Shown piece by piece: positions 32,895 to 44,043 of a stretch of DNA of 64,000 nt. Source of the DNA: Cystobasidiopsis lactophilus. Its lineage: Eukaryota; Basidiomycota; Agaricostilbomycetes; Agaricostilbales; Chionosphaeraceae. Made by a program: the position numbers and the translations under genes. Each line of letters opens with the position of its first letter. The stretch's first letter is position 1. The notes under the pieces are model-generated. The model did not search any database. It was not told the DNA's origin and was given only the letters and a program-made list of their open reading frames with translations. The stretch lies in NCBI GenBank assembly GCA_001599975.1, contig BCIO01000006.1, forward strand, positions 1,359,587 to 1,423,586, in the 5' to 3' direction.

Positions 32895-34492
32895 CTAGGC
32901 TTCGGCGGAGGCCAGGCGAGAGCGCTTGTTCGACGAGCGGTCGTCCAGCTCGTCCTCGTCGTCCGCCTCGCGCTTGCCATTGGGAATATCGTTTGAGAGG
33001 TGAGGCCACTTGAAGCCGCCTTCAGAAGTGCCAGACAGGGGACTGTGAGCAAGGTAGGCTCGCATCAGCATCAAAAAGTTGATAAAAGGAGGACGCCCGC
33101 CGCTCACCCGTAGCCAGCGCTGGACAGGTACTCGTCAAAGTTGTTGCCAGAAGGTTGCTCCTCATCCTTGCCGCTCGTCGTCCTCGACTCGGACTCTGGG
33201 CGGGAGTTGGCAGTGGAAGTGGGGAGGTTGAGCGGCGGCAACTGGTGGCCGCTGCTGCCCTGGCTCTTGCTGCCGTCGAACCTCCTGGCAATCGCGTCAT
33301 TGAGGGAGGTCAGATTGGGCGAGGGGTTGTTGGTGGAGCGGTCGATATGCTCGGATTGCGCTCGTGGCTGCTTGGGTGGGGCCGTGCTGGGCGACGGCAC
33401 CGGGCTGGAGGTGGACGAGCTGGGGCCGCCGATGCTGTGAGGGATGGGCAGGAACGGGTTGAAGCTGGGGTAGGGCATTGAGAAGGCTTCCATGCCGGGC
33501 GCGTAGGTGTACGATCGGCCCATCGACGCCAGCTGGTGCTGCAGCAGGCCGGGCGGCAAAGCGTAAGGATAAGAGGCGCCACCAGCACCCATGAAGGGAG
33601 GCATGCCCATCGGCCACATAGGCTGTTGGTGGGGTGGCGGAAGCTGGGGCTGAGAGATCACAGGCGAGTAGTCTTGAACGTGCATCTGCTGGGGTTGCTG
33701 TTGGTCCTCTTGCTTGCCCTGCTCGAAGTATGCTCTCAGAATAGAAATGAGAAGCGCGTGCGCGGGGATGGCTCACAGAAGAAGAGGCCGATTTGGTGTC
33801 ATCCGCATCCGCGACCGGCGCTGGGGACGCGGCTTTTCGGCGGCGCGAGCGGCTCGACGAAGGCGGGGGAGGCAGGGGTGTGTCCACAAAGTCCTCGTCG
33901 TCCTCATCATCGTCCTCGTCCTCGTCGCGTCGGCTGGCTCCGCTTCGGCCGCCGGACGGGCCAGCGCTGGCGGACGTCGAACCACCGCCAAAGTCCATCG
34001 GTCCCTTGCTTTCGGCGGGCTCTTCCGTTTGCGAGTACTTGTACAGCGTGGCGTCGATGTTGCCATTGCTTTGGAATCGCAAGCCAATTGAGCGCGAACT
34101 GGGGAGATGACCGAAGTTCATGCTCTCACCTCGAGAACTCGTGCCTGGGTCCTGGGTTTCAGCGCTTTCACTCGCATTGGGACGAGGCATAGGACGCTTA
34201 CACCTTGCCATTTTGGGAGATGATAATGAGGGCGACTTCGGCGTTGCACAGAACGCCTGTTCATGCGCGCGCGCATTTCATCAGCGGAGATTTCGGGTTG
34301 GCCAGCCAGACAGCTCACCCAGCTCAAAAGCCTTCTTCATCAGGCCTTGCTTGCGCTTGGTGAAAGTGACAGACCGATTCCGGTCCTCTGTAATGGGCGC
34401 AATAGCGATCTTGCGGCGACCCTGCGATTTTCCCGCAGCTCAGGAAGTGAGCGTCGGTTTTCGGTGGTGTGGGCTTGAGGAGGCCTTACCAT
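32895..34492 (-). CDS. RLM1: RLM1-like MADS-box transcription factor (MEF2 type)
   Basis: The MADS domain is rebuilt from small exons: the start codon, an intron, then [35 protein letters not shown], an intron, then [17 protein letters not shown]. The MEF2-type extension follows as [20 protein letters not shown]. In yeast Rlm1 and Smp1 are cell-wall-integrity and osmotic-stress outputs of Slt2/Hog1. The rest is disordered: an acidic run ([13 protein letters not shown]), a Pro-rich region with [14 protein letters not shown], and a nuclear-localisation-like end ([15 protein letters not shown]). The start codon at 34492 is the last coding triplet of its exon, GT following at once. Stop TAG ends at 32895, 136 nt from the PPP5 start. 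Confidence 0.9.
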
Positions 34493-34935
34493 TTTGAGCT
34501 GGCACACTCGCTAAAGGCTAAAAGCAGCGGTGCAGGGGTGAAAAGGGTGCAAAGGGAAGGCGGAAGAGAGGGATCGAAGTGGGCACGGCTAAAAATGGAC
34601 GGGAGTGATGCTGAGTTTAGAAGCCTTCTCGTGCCGTCTTCCGAAATAGCTACAGGGGGCAATCAGACGGGCGGTAAGGTCAGCAAGGTTGTCCGAGTGG
34701 TGAATGGAGCAGGTCGCTGTGCCCGTACAAGAGGGAGAACAGGGCAAAAACGTCGAGCCGGGTCGAGTTGTTTCCTGCCGAAGGGAGCACATGGCCCGCC
34801 TGATCACAGCGGACGGCGATGTCTCTCCTTCTACCCAGGAAACCCAGGAAAGGCGTTTCAATTCGTTGTGTGTGTGAACAAGAACTGAGGCGTCTAAAAT
34901 GTACAATGGCCGATCCCTCTGCATACTGAGGCCGT
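34493..34935. other. Intergenic region upstream of the MADS-box gene
   Basis: About 440 nt between the MADS-box start and the stop of the next minus-strand gene. An open frame through 34589-35254 overlaps the neighbouring real exon in a different frame and is rejected. Expected to hold the MADS promoter. Confidence 0.45.
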
Positions 34936-36392
34936 CTAGAAGTTGGCGGCAGCGTTGGAGAAGCTGAAGCCCATTTGCTCCAGCATGGCTCTGTAGATAT
35001 ACGACAGAAGATACATCAGAGGCAGACTCTGAAGAAGAGGGACGTCGACCTACGGGCTCATGCCGGTGGCGCGGGCAGCCTCGCGGGTCTGGTAGACGGC
35101 GGAGCGGTTGCCCTCGCCCCTGTTGTACCACAGGAAAGTGGCGACCAGGTCGTCCAGCAGCATATCTGGGTTGCGCTCCCAGTCGCCGTAAGAGGGGCCA
35201 CTGTGGGAAAACGCTCAGCAGTAAGAAAACATTCCTTTCGATGGGAGACGCCACTCACGACTTGACCACAGCTGTACGTGGCAAATTGTCAGACCACAAA
35301 GACAAAGCGAGGAACATGCAAAGACCCACCAATTGGGCCCTTGGTCTTGGGGTTGCCAGCGTAGCAGAACAGGCCGCCCAGCGGGTTGGGCTGCGAGTCG
35401 GACTTGGTGGCTTGCATGCCATACGCGAAGTAGTACCAGCCGGTGACTGTACACAGAAGCTGGAAAGTTGAAGTCTTTGGTAAATGACAAATAGGCAGCC
35501 TAACGCGCACCTTCGTTTTTCTTGTCGTACGCCTGGGAACAGATCCGGAGTCAGAGCAAGCCCACACTGGAAGGGAAGCAGACGACACCCACCTTGCCGA
35601 CTTCCTTGACGGAGGCGCAGTGGAACAGGTTGGCGAGCTGCTTGGCCTCGTCCCGCTCGTTGCCGAGGTTGTTGAGGGTGACGGCCTCGATGTGGGCGCG
35701 CATGGCGGTTTCGGAGGCGAGCGGGTTGGGGTGCTTGGCTCAATATCCCTGGGGGTGGATGAGGTAGCAGTGGGACTTCTGGACCAGGGGAGGGGCGGCC
35801 GGCTTGGGAGCTGGGCGGGCTTTGGGCGCGGGCGCGGTGGTGGCCTTGGTCCCATTGAACTTGTCTCCCTTGAAGGGCGTCCCTAGTGGCTCTGTGGCGG
35901 CGATGTAAAGCGCATAAGCCACGAGAAGGGCATATACAGTGGACGAGGCCACTCACCGAGCGGAGGCGGCTCGTCGTCGTCGTCTACTGGCGATGGGACG
36001 GCCACTAGTTTCCCGGGCGCTTTGGCCGCTGCTGGAGCTGGACTGGATTTGGCAGCTGCTTTGGCTGGCGCTGGAGCGGGCGCAGTGGCGGCAGACTTGT
36101 AGCCGACCATGGCTTCGAGCTCGGCGATCCTTTTCGTGAGAGCTGTCAGGGCCAGCTGCGAGGTCAGTGGCATTCAACGAGCTGCAAGAGGGACGCAGCA
36201 CTGACCATCGATGACATTGAGCAAGTCGCCAACGACGCCAGACTCGAGCTTGGCCCATTTGTTGCCGATGCCATCCTCTGACAGCTGGGCGACCGACTGC
36301 TCGTACTTCTCCCGCGTCGAGGCCGGCAGCGAGATGGCCGCGGACGACGTGGACGCCACTGGGGCAGCTGCTGCCTGCCCTTTCGGGGGCAT
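34936..36392 (-). CDS. Ala/Pro-rich orphan protein with ordered C-terminal half
   Basis: Starts MPPKGQAAAAPVASTSS, then a helical segment (REKYEQSVAQLSEDGIGNKW, ALTKRIAELEAMVGYKSA) and an Ala/Pro/Lys-rich linker. The C-terminal half looks folded: HPNPLASETAMRAHIEAVTL, ANLFHCASVKEVGKAYDKKN, GWYYFAYGMQATKSDSQPNP, GGLFCYAGNPKTKGPIG, GPSYGDWERNPDMLLDDLVA and, on a last exon, AMLEQMGFSFSNAAANF. At least six introns, all with GT-AG ends that I could place: for instance an intron of about 54 nt ending AAG joins PAAPPL to HPNPL. Stop ends at 34936. I do not recognise it; no membrane span or signal peptide is seen. Confidence 0.75.
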
Positions 36393-36454
36393 ATTGCAAC
36401 TGAAGTTGTGACACCCAAAGAGAGCGTTGACGGCAGAACGCGAAGAAGAGATAT

Positions 36455-37457
36455 TTAATTGTGCCCGGCGTGAACCCTTCCCTCATCTGCTGCCGTCACT
36501 CTGCGACTTGAGGTTTTCAGTGATGCCTGTTTGAGAGGTGCAAGAGGGACAGACGCACGATTCATGTGCGAAGGGCCAAACGAGAGTGGGAGCAGCTCCT
36601 CCAGCGTCCGCATGGTCACCTTGTCCGACTTGCTCCCATCTTCTGTCTTCCACGACGTGTTGACCATGTACACTGGGGTCTGCATGCCAACCTCAATGGC
36701 ATTGACAAAGCTGTGTCAAAGAGAGCGAGACAAAGCCTACGTCGAGCTCGCAGAACTCTCTGATGAACTGCCTGTAATTTCGCTATCAAACGAGCGATCC
36801 AGGACGAGCAAGAAAAAGCAGAGCTCACCTGCAGATGCCACAAGGCGAGCAAGGGCTGTCCAGATCTCTGTGAGGATGGAAGGCATAAGCGATCAGGCCC
36901 ATTAAGCACCATGATAAGGATCTCGCCAAATCAACTCACGACGAGACTGCTACTGCCAGAAACTTCTTCTTGCCATCACTCTGCGAAGCAGCAATTCCCA
37001 ACAATCAATGGGGCATTGATGAGCAGTGGAAGGTGCCGAAGCCTCACCAGCGCTTTGACCTGCCAAGTCGCCGTGCAGGGAATCAATCAAAACCAGCCCA
37101 GGCTTTGATTCAGAGCAAAGTGCGTGGCACTGACCATAGCTGTCCGCTCTGCGCAGATGCCAGCGGGCGTCGAGGCGTTCTCGATGTTGCAGCCCAGCAC
37201 AAACTCGTCGCCCGGCAGAAGCAAGCACGCGCCCACTCGGAACCTTTGGCAAGCACGAACCCTCTTGGCATGTCGAACAGAGCAGACAGAGGCGGAAGGG
37301 CACAGACTTGCTATAAGGGCAATAGGCCGCATCGCGCGCTTTTCGTGCGCTCGATTGAGCTTCGGATTTTGTGGTGGACAAGGTTTGGAGGGCTACCTTT
37401 CTGCGCATTGGAGATCAATTGTACTAGGACAGACTCTAGAAGGTCGCTGGCAGGCAT
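36455..37457 (-). CDS. CDD1: Cytidine deaminase (CDD1)
   Basis: Pyrimidine-salvage enzyme converting (deoxy)cytidine to uridine. Pieces in order: MPASDLLESVLVQLISNAQ, KARDAAYCPYSK, FRVGACLLLPGDEFVLGCN, IENASTPAGICAERTAMVSA, GKKKFLAVAVSS, DSPCSPCGICR, QFIREFCELD and TLEELLPLSFGPSHMN. The catalytic CAE (first zinc cysteine plus proton-shuttling Glu) and PCGIC (other two zinc cysteines) are both intact. Six or more short introns cut this small protein (about 170-190 residues). The last residues depend on whether a 32-nt GT-AG segment near 36533 is spliced; unspliced the frame ends at 36455, spliced it ends a little earlier. Start at 37457. Confidence 0.9.
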
Positions 37458-37746
37458 TTTTGGGGGAGCAGGTGGACGATGCAATTCGAAGAGTGTGCAC
37501 GCTGAGGCCGCGCGCGGGTGGCAAATTTCGGAAAGAGTAGCGGTGCTTGTTCTTGCTCTTGGACTCTTAGATGGAGTGCACCATCTTGTTTCGGACTCTC
37601 TGCTGGCAAATCGGTCGAGACGTGCCAGCACAAAACTAGCAAAATGTCTAGACAACCTCTACTAGATAATTGGCTATGAGACATTGCATTCGAGGAAGAG
37701 ATTCGAAGCTGTACAGGAAGCGAAAGGTGGAGAAGAGGCCTGACTC

Positions 37747-39825
37747 CTAGGTGATGCGACGGTCAGATGGTCCAGGAGAGGGAGAATTGGTGGCTGCTCT
37801 TTTCAGTCCGGCCGTCGGGCCCTCCAAGGCTTTCCCTTTGCCTTTCTCCGCTGTCTTTGCAAGTCCTAGCAGCTCTCCTTCGACTTTCTTGACCATGCCT
37901 TTGAGCTCGAAGTGTAGCTGATCATGCCAATTCACGATTGAGCCAAGCAAGCCTCCGTCTCAGGATGGAAAACCTTACTCGATCGAGCCCAAATCCGGTA
38001 AAGTATTCGAGACTGTTCATTGTATGGCCGTGGGTCTGGGGATGATGCTGGTTGAGGTCCCCCTCCAAGTCTGCAAGCAGCTGTTGCCCACGCTCGCCTA
38101 AAGCGAAGAGATTCAGGACGGCAAAAGCCAGATAAGACTGGCCTATGGTAAGATTTGAGCTCTTTGGTCACAATAAAATAACAAGACAAACTAACCGTAG
38201 AGTTTGCCGTAGTAGTCATTGACTTTATTGCTCCACACTTGCCACCCGTCGGCCAGAACTGTAGTATCGTACTGAAACATTGTCTTCCACTTGACAGCGT
38301 CTGCTGGCCACCACATTGAGTCGAGTGTGGGCAAGTGCGATTGAAAAATGTCCTTTTGCGCATGGACGTTTCGAAGACGCTCAGAAACTGGACAAGCGTT
38401 GCGCCTAAGGAAGCTTCAAGGCATGCGAATTCAACAAACGTACATAGATAAGGGGCAGTGGGAACCGGAGCGGTAAAAGCATCGTGGTGCACCTTTAAGG
38501 GGTGGAAGAATGTTGGATTGACAACGTGCGTTTTTAGATCGCCTAGCCAAGCCAAGAACTCTTGTCTGCGGATGACTTCAGCCTGGAGAATGGCGTCGTC
38601 TAGTTTGTTCTGAGGCCAGTCGAACCGGACAGCATGAATTTGGTCCAGCTTTCTCGGTATAATGGCACTCGCCGAAAGTGCCAACTCGTCTTTCTGCGTT
38701 GGCCTCGGGTGAAGCTGTGCCTTGACGTCCTCCAACGCCAAGTGTCTGCTTTGGCCCTGGACAGCTTTGATGAACTTTGCGGCGGCCTCCTCGTCAAAGG
38801 TCAAGTTCTGTGCGCAAGCCTCTCAGCACAACTATCGCCACGACCCATGGAGATATGGTTACCTTGAAAATGTGGTATTCCTTGCAGCCCATCAACACTA
38901 GCAGCTCTTTGACCTCGTTGAAGACGCGATGGCCCAGGATCACTTCCAGACCTGTGTGGAGTGGCTCGTCAGAACAAGTTGGTCACCTAAGCACCAATGC
39001 ACACCTGAAAAATTGTCACAAGCGATGGAGACTAGACGTTTTAACAGCTGCGAGGACGTCCCAGTCAAGCTTTGTTCGTGCGTGTGGAAGTCGGGTTGCT
39101 TCATCTTCAGCCAGTGCGCCAAGCTTGGGTCCGATTCGTCATACTTTTGGTTCACTGATATCGCGAAAACCTTTTTGGCACTTGTGATTAAGTCGGAAGT
39201 TGGTATCTTCCAACGCTGGACAATTTGAAGTGCTATGCATTTCGCCCAATACGAGTCATGAACGAGCGCCTGTTTAGTGAGTGGAGTAAGTCGCAGTCCA
39301 TCGACCCAGAAAGTCCTGCTTGCCTTGAATGCGATCCGCTATTCGCACATACATCAGTTGTAGATTTGTTCGACGGGTGCGAAAGCCCTTACACGTGAAT
39401 CGCTTTGATAATCTGCTTGGGCGTAAAAGCTGTCGCAGAACTCTTTGAAAGCGGTCACTTTCCATTTGGCTAGCCTCTCTCGGGCGACTGTGACAAGCGA
39501 TCTCGGCATCAAGTCATGTAATAAAGGTCTCTTACGCACTATCGAGGTCTTTCAGCACCGAGTCAGCAACGGCAGGCAAGTTCGTCAGACGATAAGGCCC
39601 TTGGACGTCTACAATCTTTTGCCAATAGCGACTAGGAATATCCCTTAGAGGGATGTCGGTCATTTTCGCATTTTCAGGAATTTTGTCAGAGGATACTTCA
39701 ATTCGATATCCTTCTGCCCGCAGCACGCTGACAACTGCAACGTATAACGCCTGCGCGATCGTGAAGCTGTAATACCATGCTGGGGATTCGGGGATTTCCC
39801 GAGGTTTCTTTTTGTTCGGGGCCAT
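37747..39825 (-). CDS. Uncharacterised protein with helical C-terminus
   Basis: The start MAPNKKKPREIPESPAWYYS leads to FTIAQALYVAVVSVLRAEGY. Further exons read PSRYWQKIVDVQGPYRLTNL, RERLAKWKVTAFKEFCDSFY, HWLKMKQPDFHTHEQSL, FDEEAAAKFIKAVQGQSRHL, VRFDWPQNKLDDAILQAEVI and RRQEFLAWLGDLKTHVVNPT. The last exon has WHDQLHFELKGMVKKVEGEL followed by a basic low-complexity tail ending GPSDRRIT at 37747. The text is Lys/Glu-rich and helical. Seven or more introns; not all joints were fixed. No recognised domain. It shares with the 25031-27521 orphan only its unknown status and strand. Confidence 0.65.
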
Positions 39826-39970
39826 AGGATGCGACGCAAAGGTGGCGAATTGGAGACAAGAACGAGTTCCGGCGTTTTGGGCTCTGCCCTCTACAACGAA
39901 AACAAAGCCAAGAAATGGCATCTCGCGCAAAAACGATGCATCTCCCTAGATCTCGCCAGGACCATTAAGC

Positions 39971-40551
39971 ATGCTTTTCAACGTCCGGAAAGACCTTTTG
40001 AGCAAGGGATGGAAAAGGCAGCCCAAGCAAATTCGCTCCAAATTGGCCCCCGAAAATCTGCCTCGGACAAAGGACATCGAGAAGGCGTTGAAACCGGACT
40101 ATAGACCGAAGTGAACAGAGCACCATTCTGTGACGACAGTGGCGAGGCGTATGGTCTCGACGGAAAAGGCGCTGCCGTCCGGACAGTTTCACAGACGTTG
40201 GGGCAGAAGGCGTTCGTACGCAGGGCGTTGGGGGAGGCCAAGAGGAGAGCCCACCATCGTGCCAGCCTGCCATACGTCCAATGGTCGGTGGTCGAGGCAG
40301 CCGGGTCAAAGATCACAAAGGACACTGAAGAGTGGCTGCCCGCAAGAAAGCTCTTCATAGGTGGCAAGCACCAATCCACTGCTCAGCCATCAACACCGTC
40401 CAGAGTTGCTCCCGTCAAAGAGGCAAAGCCACCGCCTTGGGACCGGGCTGAGCAGCAGTCCAATCGCGCTCCAATAGAATGCTCGAAAGATGGCCTCGAA
40501 CTCGCACGGCAGACAATCGGAAGAACGGGGCAGTGCTCGCTGGCATCTTGA
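39971..40551 (+). CDS. Small basic orphan, divergent to the preceding gene
   Basis: MLFNVRKDLLSKGWKRQPKQ starts a basic protein of about 180 residues. The first exon ends at RPK. The second open frame (GEAYGLDGKGAAVRTVSQTL, GQKAFVRRALGEAKRRAHH, DTEEWLPARKLFIGGKHQST) has no start codon of its own, and the only in-frame GT-AG join leaves an intron of just 29 nt (about 40110-40138). Either the intron is exceptionally short or the model is wrong. The composition (many K/R, few acids at the N-terminus) would suit a mitochondrial or ribosome-associated protein, but I recognise no family. Ends TGA 40549-40551. Confidence 0.45.
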
Positions 40552-40838
40552 GCGACTTCAGAAAACCACTCTCACAGACCCAGGTCGTCGTCCAGGACCA
40601 ACGAGCGACAAGAAAGAGCTGGGCAGCATTCTCCGCGGCGCTCCGCGGCGCTCAGAGCGGGAGGCAAGCCTCTTTCGCTTTTCTGTCTGCAGCGTCCACC
40701 TCTCTCGCCCCGTTGCTCTCTGGTCGCTTTACCAGCTCTCTGCACATCCCAAAGAAGCTGCTCCCACAGGCTTTCGTGGCCCTGCACACGTGAATTGATT
40801 GGAGGGGAGCTCGAGCGGTCGGAAAAGCGGGATCCATC

Positions 40839-41622
40839 ATGGCGCGGCTCAAGGAGATGCAGCGGCCTCAAACGACGCCTGGGAAAGGCAAAGGCAAGGC
40901 CAAGATGACGGGCGGGAAAGCCAAGGCGTTTGGAGCCAAGATTCGACGCAAGTGTCCCAACCCTCTTCCTGCCCATGGCTTTGGCTAACTTCGCGAGGGT
41001 GGCATTTCAGCCGGCGACCCGATTGTGGCTGCATCACCAGTCAAGCTACCACGGAAGAAGCACCGGTACCGACCTGGCACCTTGGCCATCAAGGAGATCC
41101 GCAGGTACCAAAAGAGCACCGACCTCTTGCTTCGAAAGCTGCCCTTTGCTCGGCTGGTAGGCTTTGGCATTCACTCTAGTCCTCTTATGGAAAGCTGAGG
41201 TAGAACTGGAACACCTATAGGTCCGAGAGATTGCTTTGGAGTTTGCGGAGCTCAACGAGGAAGGCATGGGTTTGAGGTGGCAGTCGTCCGCTTTGTTGGC
41301 GCTACAAGAGGCGACAGAGGCGTAGGCTCTCCTTATTCAGCTCTCATCAACGCAGCTCAATGGCAGACGGAACAGCTTTCTGGTGCACTTGTTCGAGGAT
41401 GCCAATTTGTGCGCTATCCACGCCAAGCGAGTAACGAGTGAGCGGCGCTTCCCTTTTGAGATCCGTCCCTGGTTCTTAGCCTAGGCATCCTGCTCTACAG
41501 TCATGCAGAGGGATATTCAGTGAGTTGCCACTACGTTCATGCGCATGACCTTTCGGTTGACCTGGTCCTCTCTGCACAGACTGGCCCGCCGGATTCGAGG
41601 TCCGTTCGCAGGTGCAGGTTAG
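40839..41622 (+). CDS. CSE4: Centromeric histone H3 variant CENP-A (CSE4/cnp1)
   Basis: The histone fold reads [94 protein letters not shown] and [15 protein letters not shown]. Features of CENP-A rather than canonical H3 are a divergent short N-tail without the ARTKQTARKS start, a lengthened loop 1 (ELNEEGMG), Trp in LRWQS where H3 has Phe, and LVHLFED as in animal CENP-A. It marks centromeric nucleosomes and seeds the kinetochore. Introns are placed after FARL, in EATEA, in RVT and in RDIQ. The N-terminal exon [20 protein letters not shown] ends near 40951, but I found no GT-AG pair that joins it in frame to the fold; see findings. Stop TAG 41620-41622. Confidence 0.92.
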
Positions 41623-41736
41623 AATCAATTGTAATAGACAGAGGGGGTGATTTAGGGATGTGCCACCATCAGTAGCTTTCCGAGGCAACGAGCAGCGCTG
41701 CCCGCGAATTTTTTTGGACCGGCGCCGACAAGAGAA

Positions 41737-43037
41737 ATGCGAGTGCTCAGCATCCAGAGCCACGTCGTCGTCGGCCACGTCGGCAACAAGAGCGCGACGT
41801 TCCCGCTCCAGCTGCGCGGCTTTGATGTCGACGTGCTCAACACAGGCGAGTCCGCGCGGGCTGGACCTTTCCGCAAAATTTATCGCTGAGCGACGAATGC
41901 AGTCCAGTTCAGTAATCACACAGGTGTGTGTCTTGGCAGGCTATAAAGGAGCATGGGCGCAGCTCAGCAGGGGCAGGTCCAGGCTATGGGCGATGGGGCG
42001 GCATGCGCTTCGACGCCGAGCACCTCAAGCAAGTGTTTGACGCCATGGAGGGCAACGGCCTCCTCCGCCACTCGCACCTGCTCACCGGTGAGCTCCTGCC
42101 TCTACCATATCCCTGCGAGGATACAGGCCTGATGGCGGCTACACAGGCTACACACCCGGCGCTGAGGCTCTCGAAGCCGTGTCCGACTTTGTTGATCGAT
42201 TGAAAGCCGTCAACCCGAACTTGATCTATGTCTTGGACCCTGTGTGTGGCGATGATGGCCGTCTCTACGTGCGTTCTTATTCACCCTCCCAGCCCTCTGA
42301 GGCTTGTCTTGAATTCAACCACAGGTCCCTCAAGAAGTCGTGCCCATCTACAAGAGCCTGATGCTGAAAGCTACCGTCATCACGCCAAACCAGTTCGAAG
42401 CCGAGCTCTTCTCCGACGTCAAGATCACCTCGCTGGTCTCGCTCCGGCAAGCGCTGGCCGCCTTCCACTCGCTCTACAACCTGCCGCACGCCATCATCTC
42501 TTCTTTCTCCCTGCCCATGTCGGAGCTCTCTGCGTTCTCCATTCCCGCCAACGTCGTCCCGGACCAGCAGTTCCTGTGCTGCGCCGGCTCGTCTGTCGAT
42601 TCCACGACGGGCAAGCAAGTCGCTTTCCTCATCATCTTCCCCGAGCTCAAGGAGCACTACGAGGGTGGGATCCCGGCCTCTTTTTCAGCGTTGATCGAGC
42701 TTAATTGTGTCCTGCACCCACAGGCGTCGGCGACGTGTTCTCAGCCATGGTGGTGGCCAACTTTGGCCAAGGCCTCAACCACCCCATTTCCTCGCTGGCC
42801 AACACGGCCGAGCAAGCCATCGCCTCCCTGGGCGGCATCATCCTGCGCACTCGCGAGGCCGCCTACGCAGCCGTGGCAGCGACCCCGGCGGGCGGGCAGC
42901 AAGTGTCCTTGGTCGCACCCGCCAACGAGACGGCCGAGCACCGCATCCAGCGCTTGAAGACCATCGAGCTCCGGTTGATCCAGAGCCAAGACGACATCCT
43001 CCACCCTACCGTCCTGTACCACTCCCAACCACTTTGA
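41737..43037 (+). CDS. BUD16: Pyridoxal kinase (BUD16 type)
   Basis: Phosphorylates vitamin B6 vitamers to make [23 protein letters not shown] and [20 protein letters not shown], then HTGYKG, open a ribokinase-like fold. [20 protein letters not shown] and [17 protein letters not shown] contain the family DPVxGD motif, followed by [19 protein letters not shown]. The ATP/anion-hole motif is [18 protein letters not shown] (GxGD with catalytic Asp). Introns separate these blocks, five or more, each short. The C-terminal helix [19 protein letters not shown] ends at TGA 43035-43037. Only about 115 nt separate the start from the CENP-A stop. Confidence 0.93.
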
Positions 43038-44043
43038 AGTCCCCGCGCTTGATCAGAGAAGGTGAGCCTCACTTGTCCAAATCCTCCATCCCCTCCCGCA
43101 CGCCGGCGCATCGTTCGCCACTACTTTTAAATGATGACTATACACACGTCGCCCCAGTCCTATCATTTCCTCTTCGGAGCAAAATGCGGATAGACGTATT
43201 TAACAAACAAACTCCAAACTCAAATTTTTCTGTCTGATTCTGCCTCTCTTACTCGTCTACTTTAATTTTTGTGGACTGCATACTGACTCGCTTGCTCCCG
43301 TTTCGAAGTATAGAACCTTACTTGGCGCGTTGTTGGGCCGGCCATTAACTTCCGCCGAGTGAGTGCCAATCTCCTTCCTGTTCTTGCTCCGTCCTTGCGG
43401 CCACACCCCTACGCTTTCGACGCCAATAAGATGAACAACTTCAAACATACCATCAAATTCAGAACCAAAGGCCTCCGTGGTCTTCATCGTGTTGATGCCT
43501 TTGTCTCAACTATAACTATTTTCGTCTGATGCCCTCCAATCCCTTCTCTTGTCTTTTGCTCTGCAAGGAATAGTATGCTGATTTCTTGTGTTTTTTTGAA
43601 TAGCCTCTCGCCGACGTATTCGCTCATCGCGACGCCCGTGTACATTCGGTATCCAGTCGACCTGAGCGCTGGCGCTATTTGACAGTAAGGAGTGAGTCAC
43701 CGTCTCTTCTTCTTGGCAGCAACCATCTCTGCTTTCCCTTCGCCACCCGCCCCTTTTTCATGATGACCAACATTATCCATTGCTGTAACCGAACGGTCCT
43801 TGTGGCCTTGACGACACAATTTGCTTCTAAGAACGGCTAACTGACCCCAACACTCCATCTCCTCTTTATTGTGTTCTGTGCAAGTGGCTGATTTATGTGT
43901 TTGCGAGAGCAAAGTTTCACCAGATCTCCTGGGCCAGCCCACTTCCTCGCCTTTCAGGTGGCAATAGACCGGCATATGTACAGTGTAGAATCCTTGTACC
44001 AACACTCTTCACTAGACCAAAGCCTAGAGCAATGTATTGTAGA
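43038..44043. other. Convergent intergenic region
   Basis: About 1 kb between the pyridoxal kinase stop (+) and the TIM-barrel gene stop (-). Sequence is T-rich with short frames only. No tRNA-like or repeat structure found. Probably two 3' UTRs and terminators. Confidence 0.5.

Noticed and set aside
33536-34192. Open frame opposite the MADS-box gene
   Set aside because: Antisense shadow of acidic and proline-rich coding; no independent evidence.
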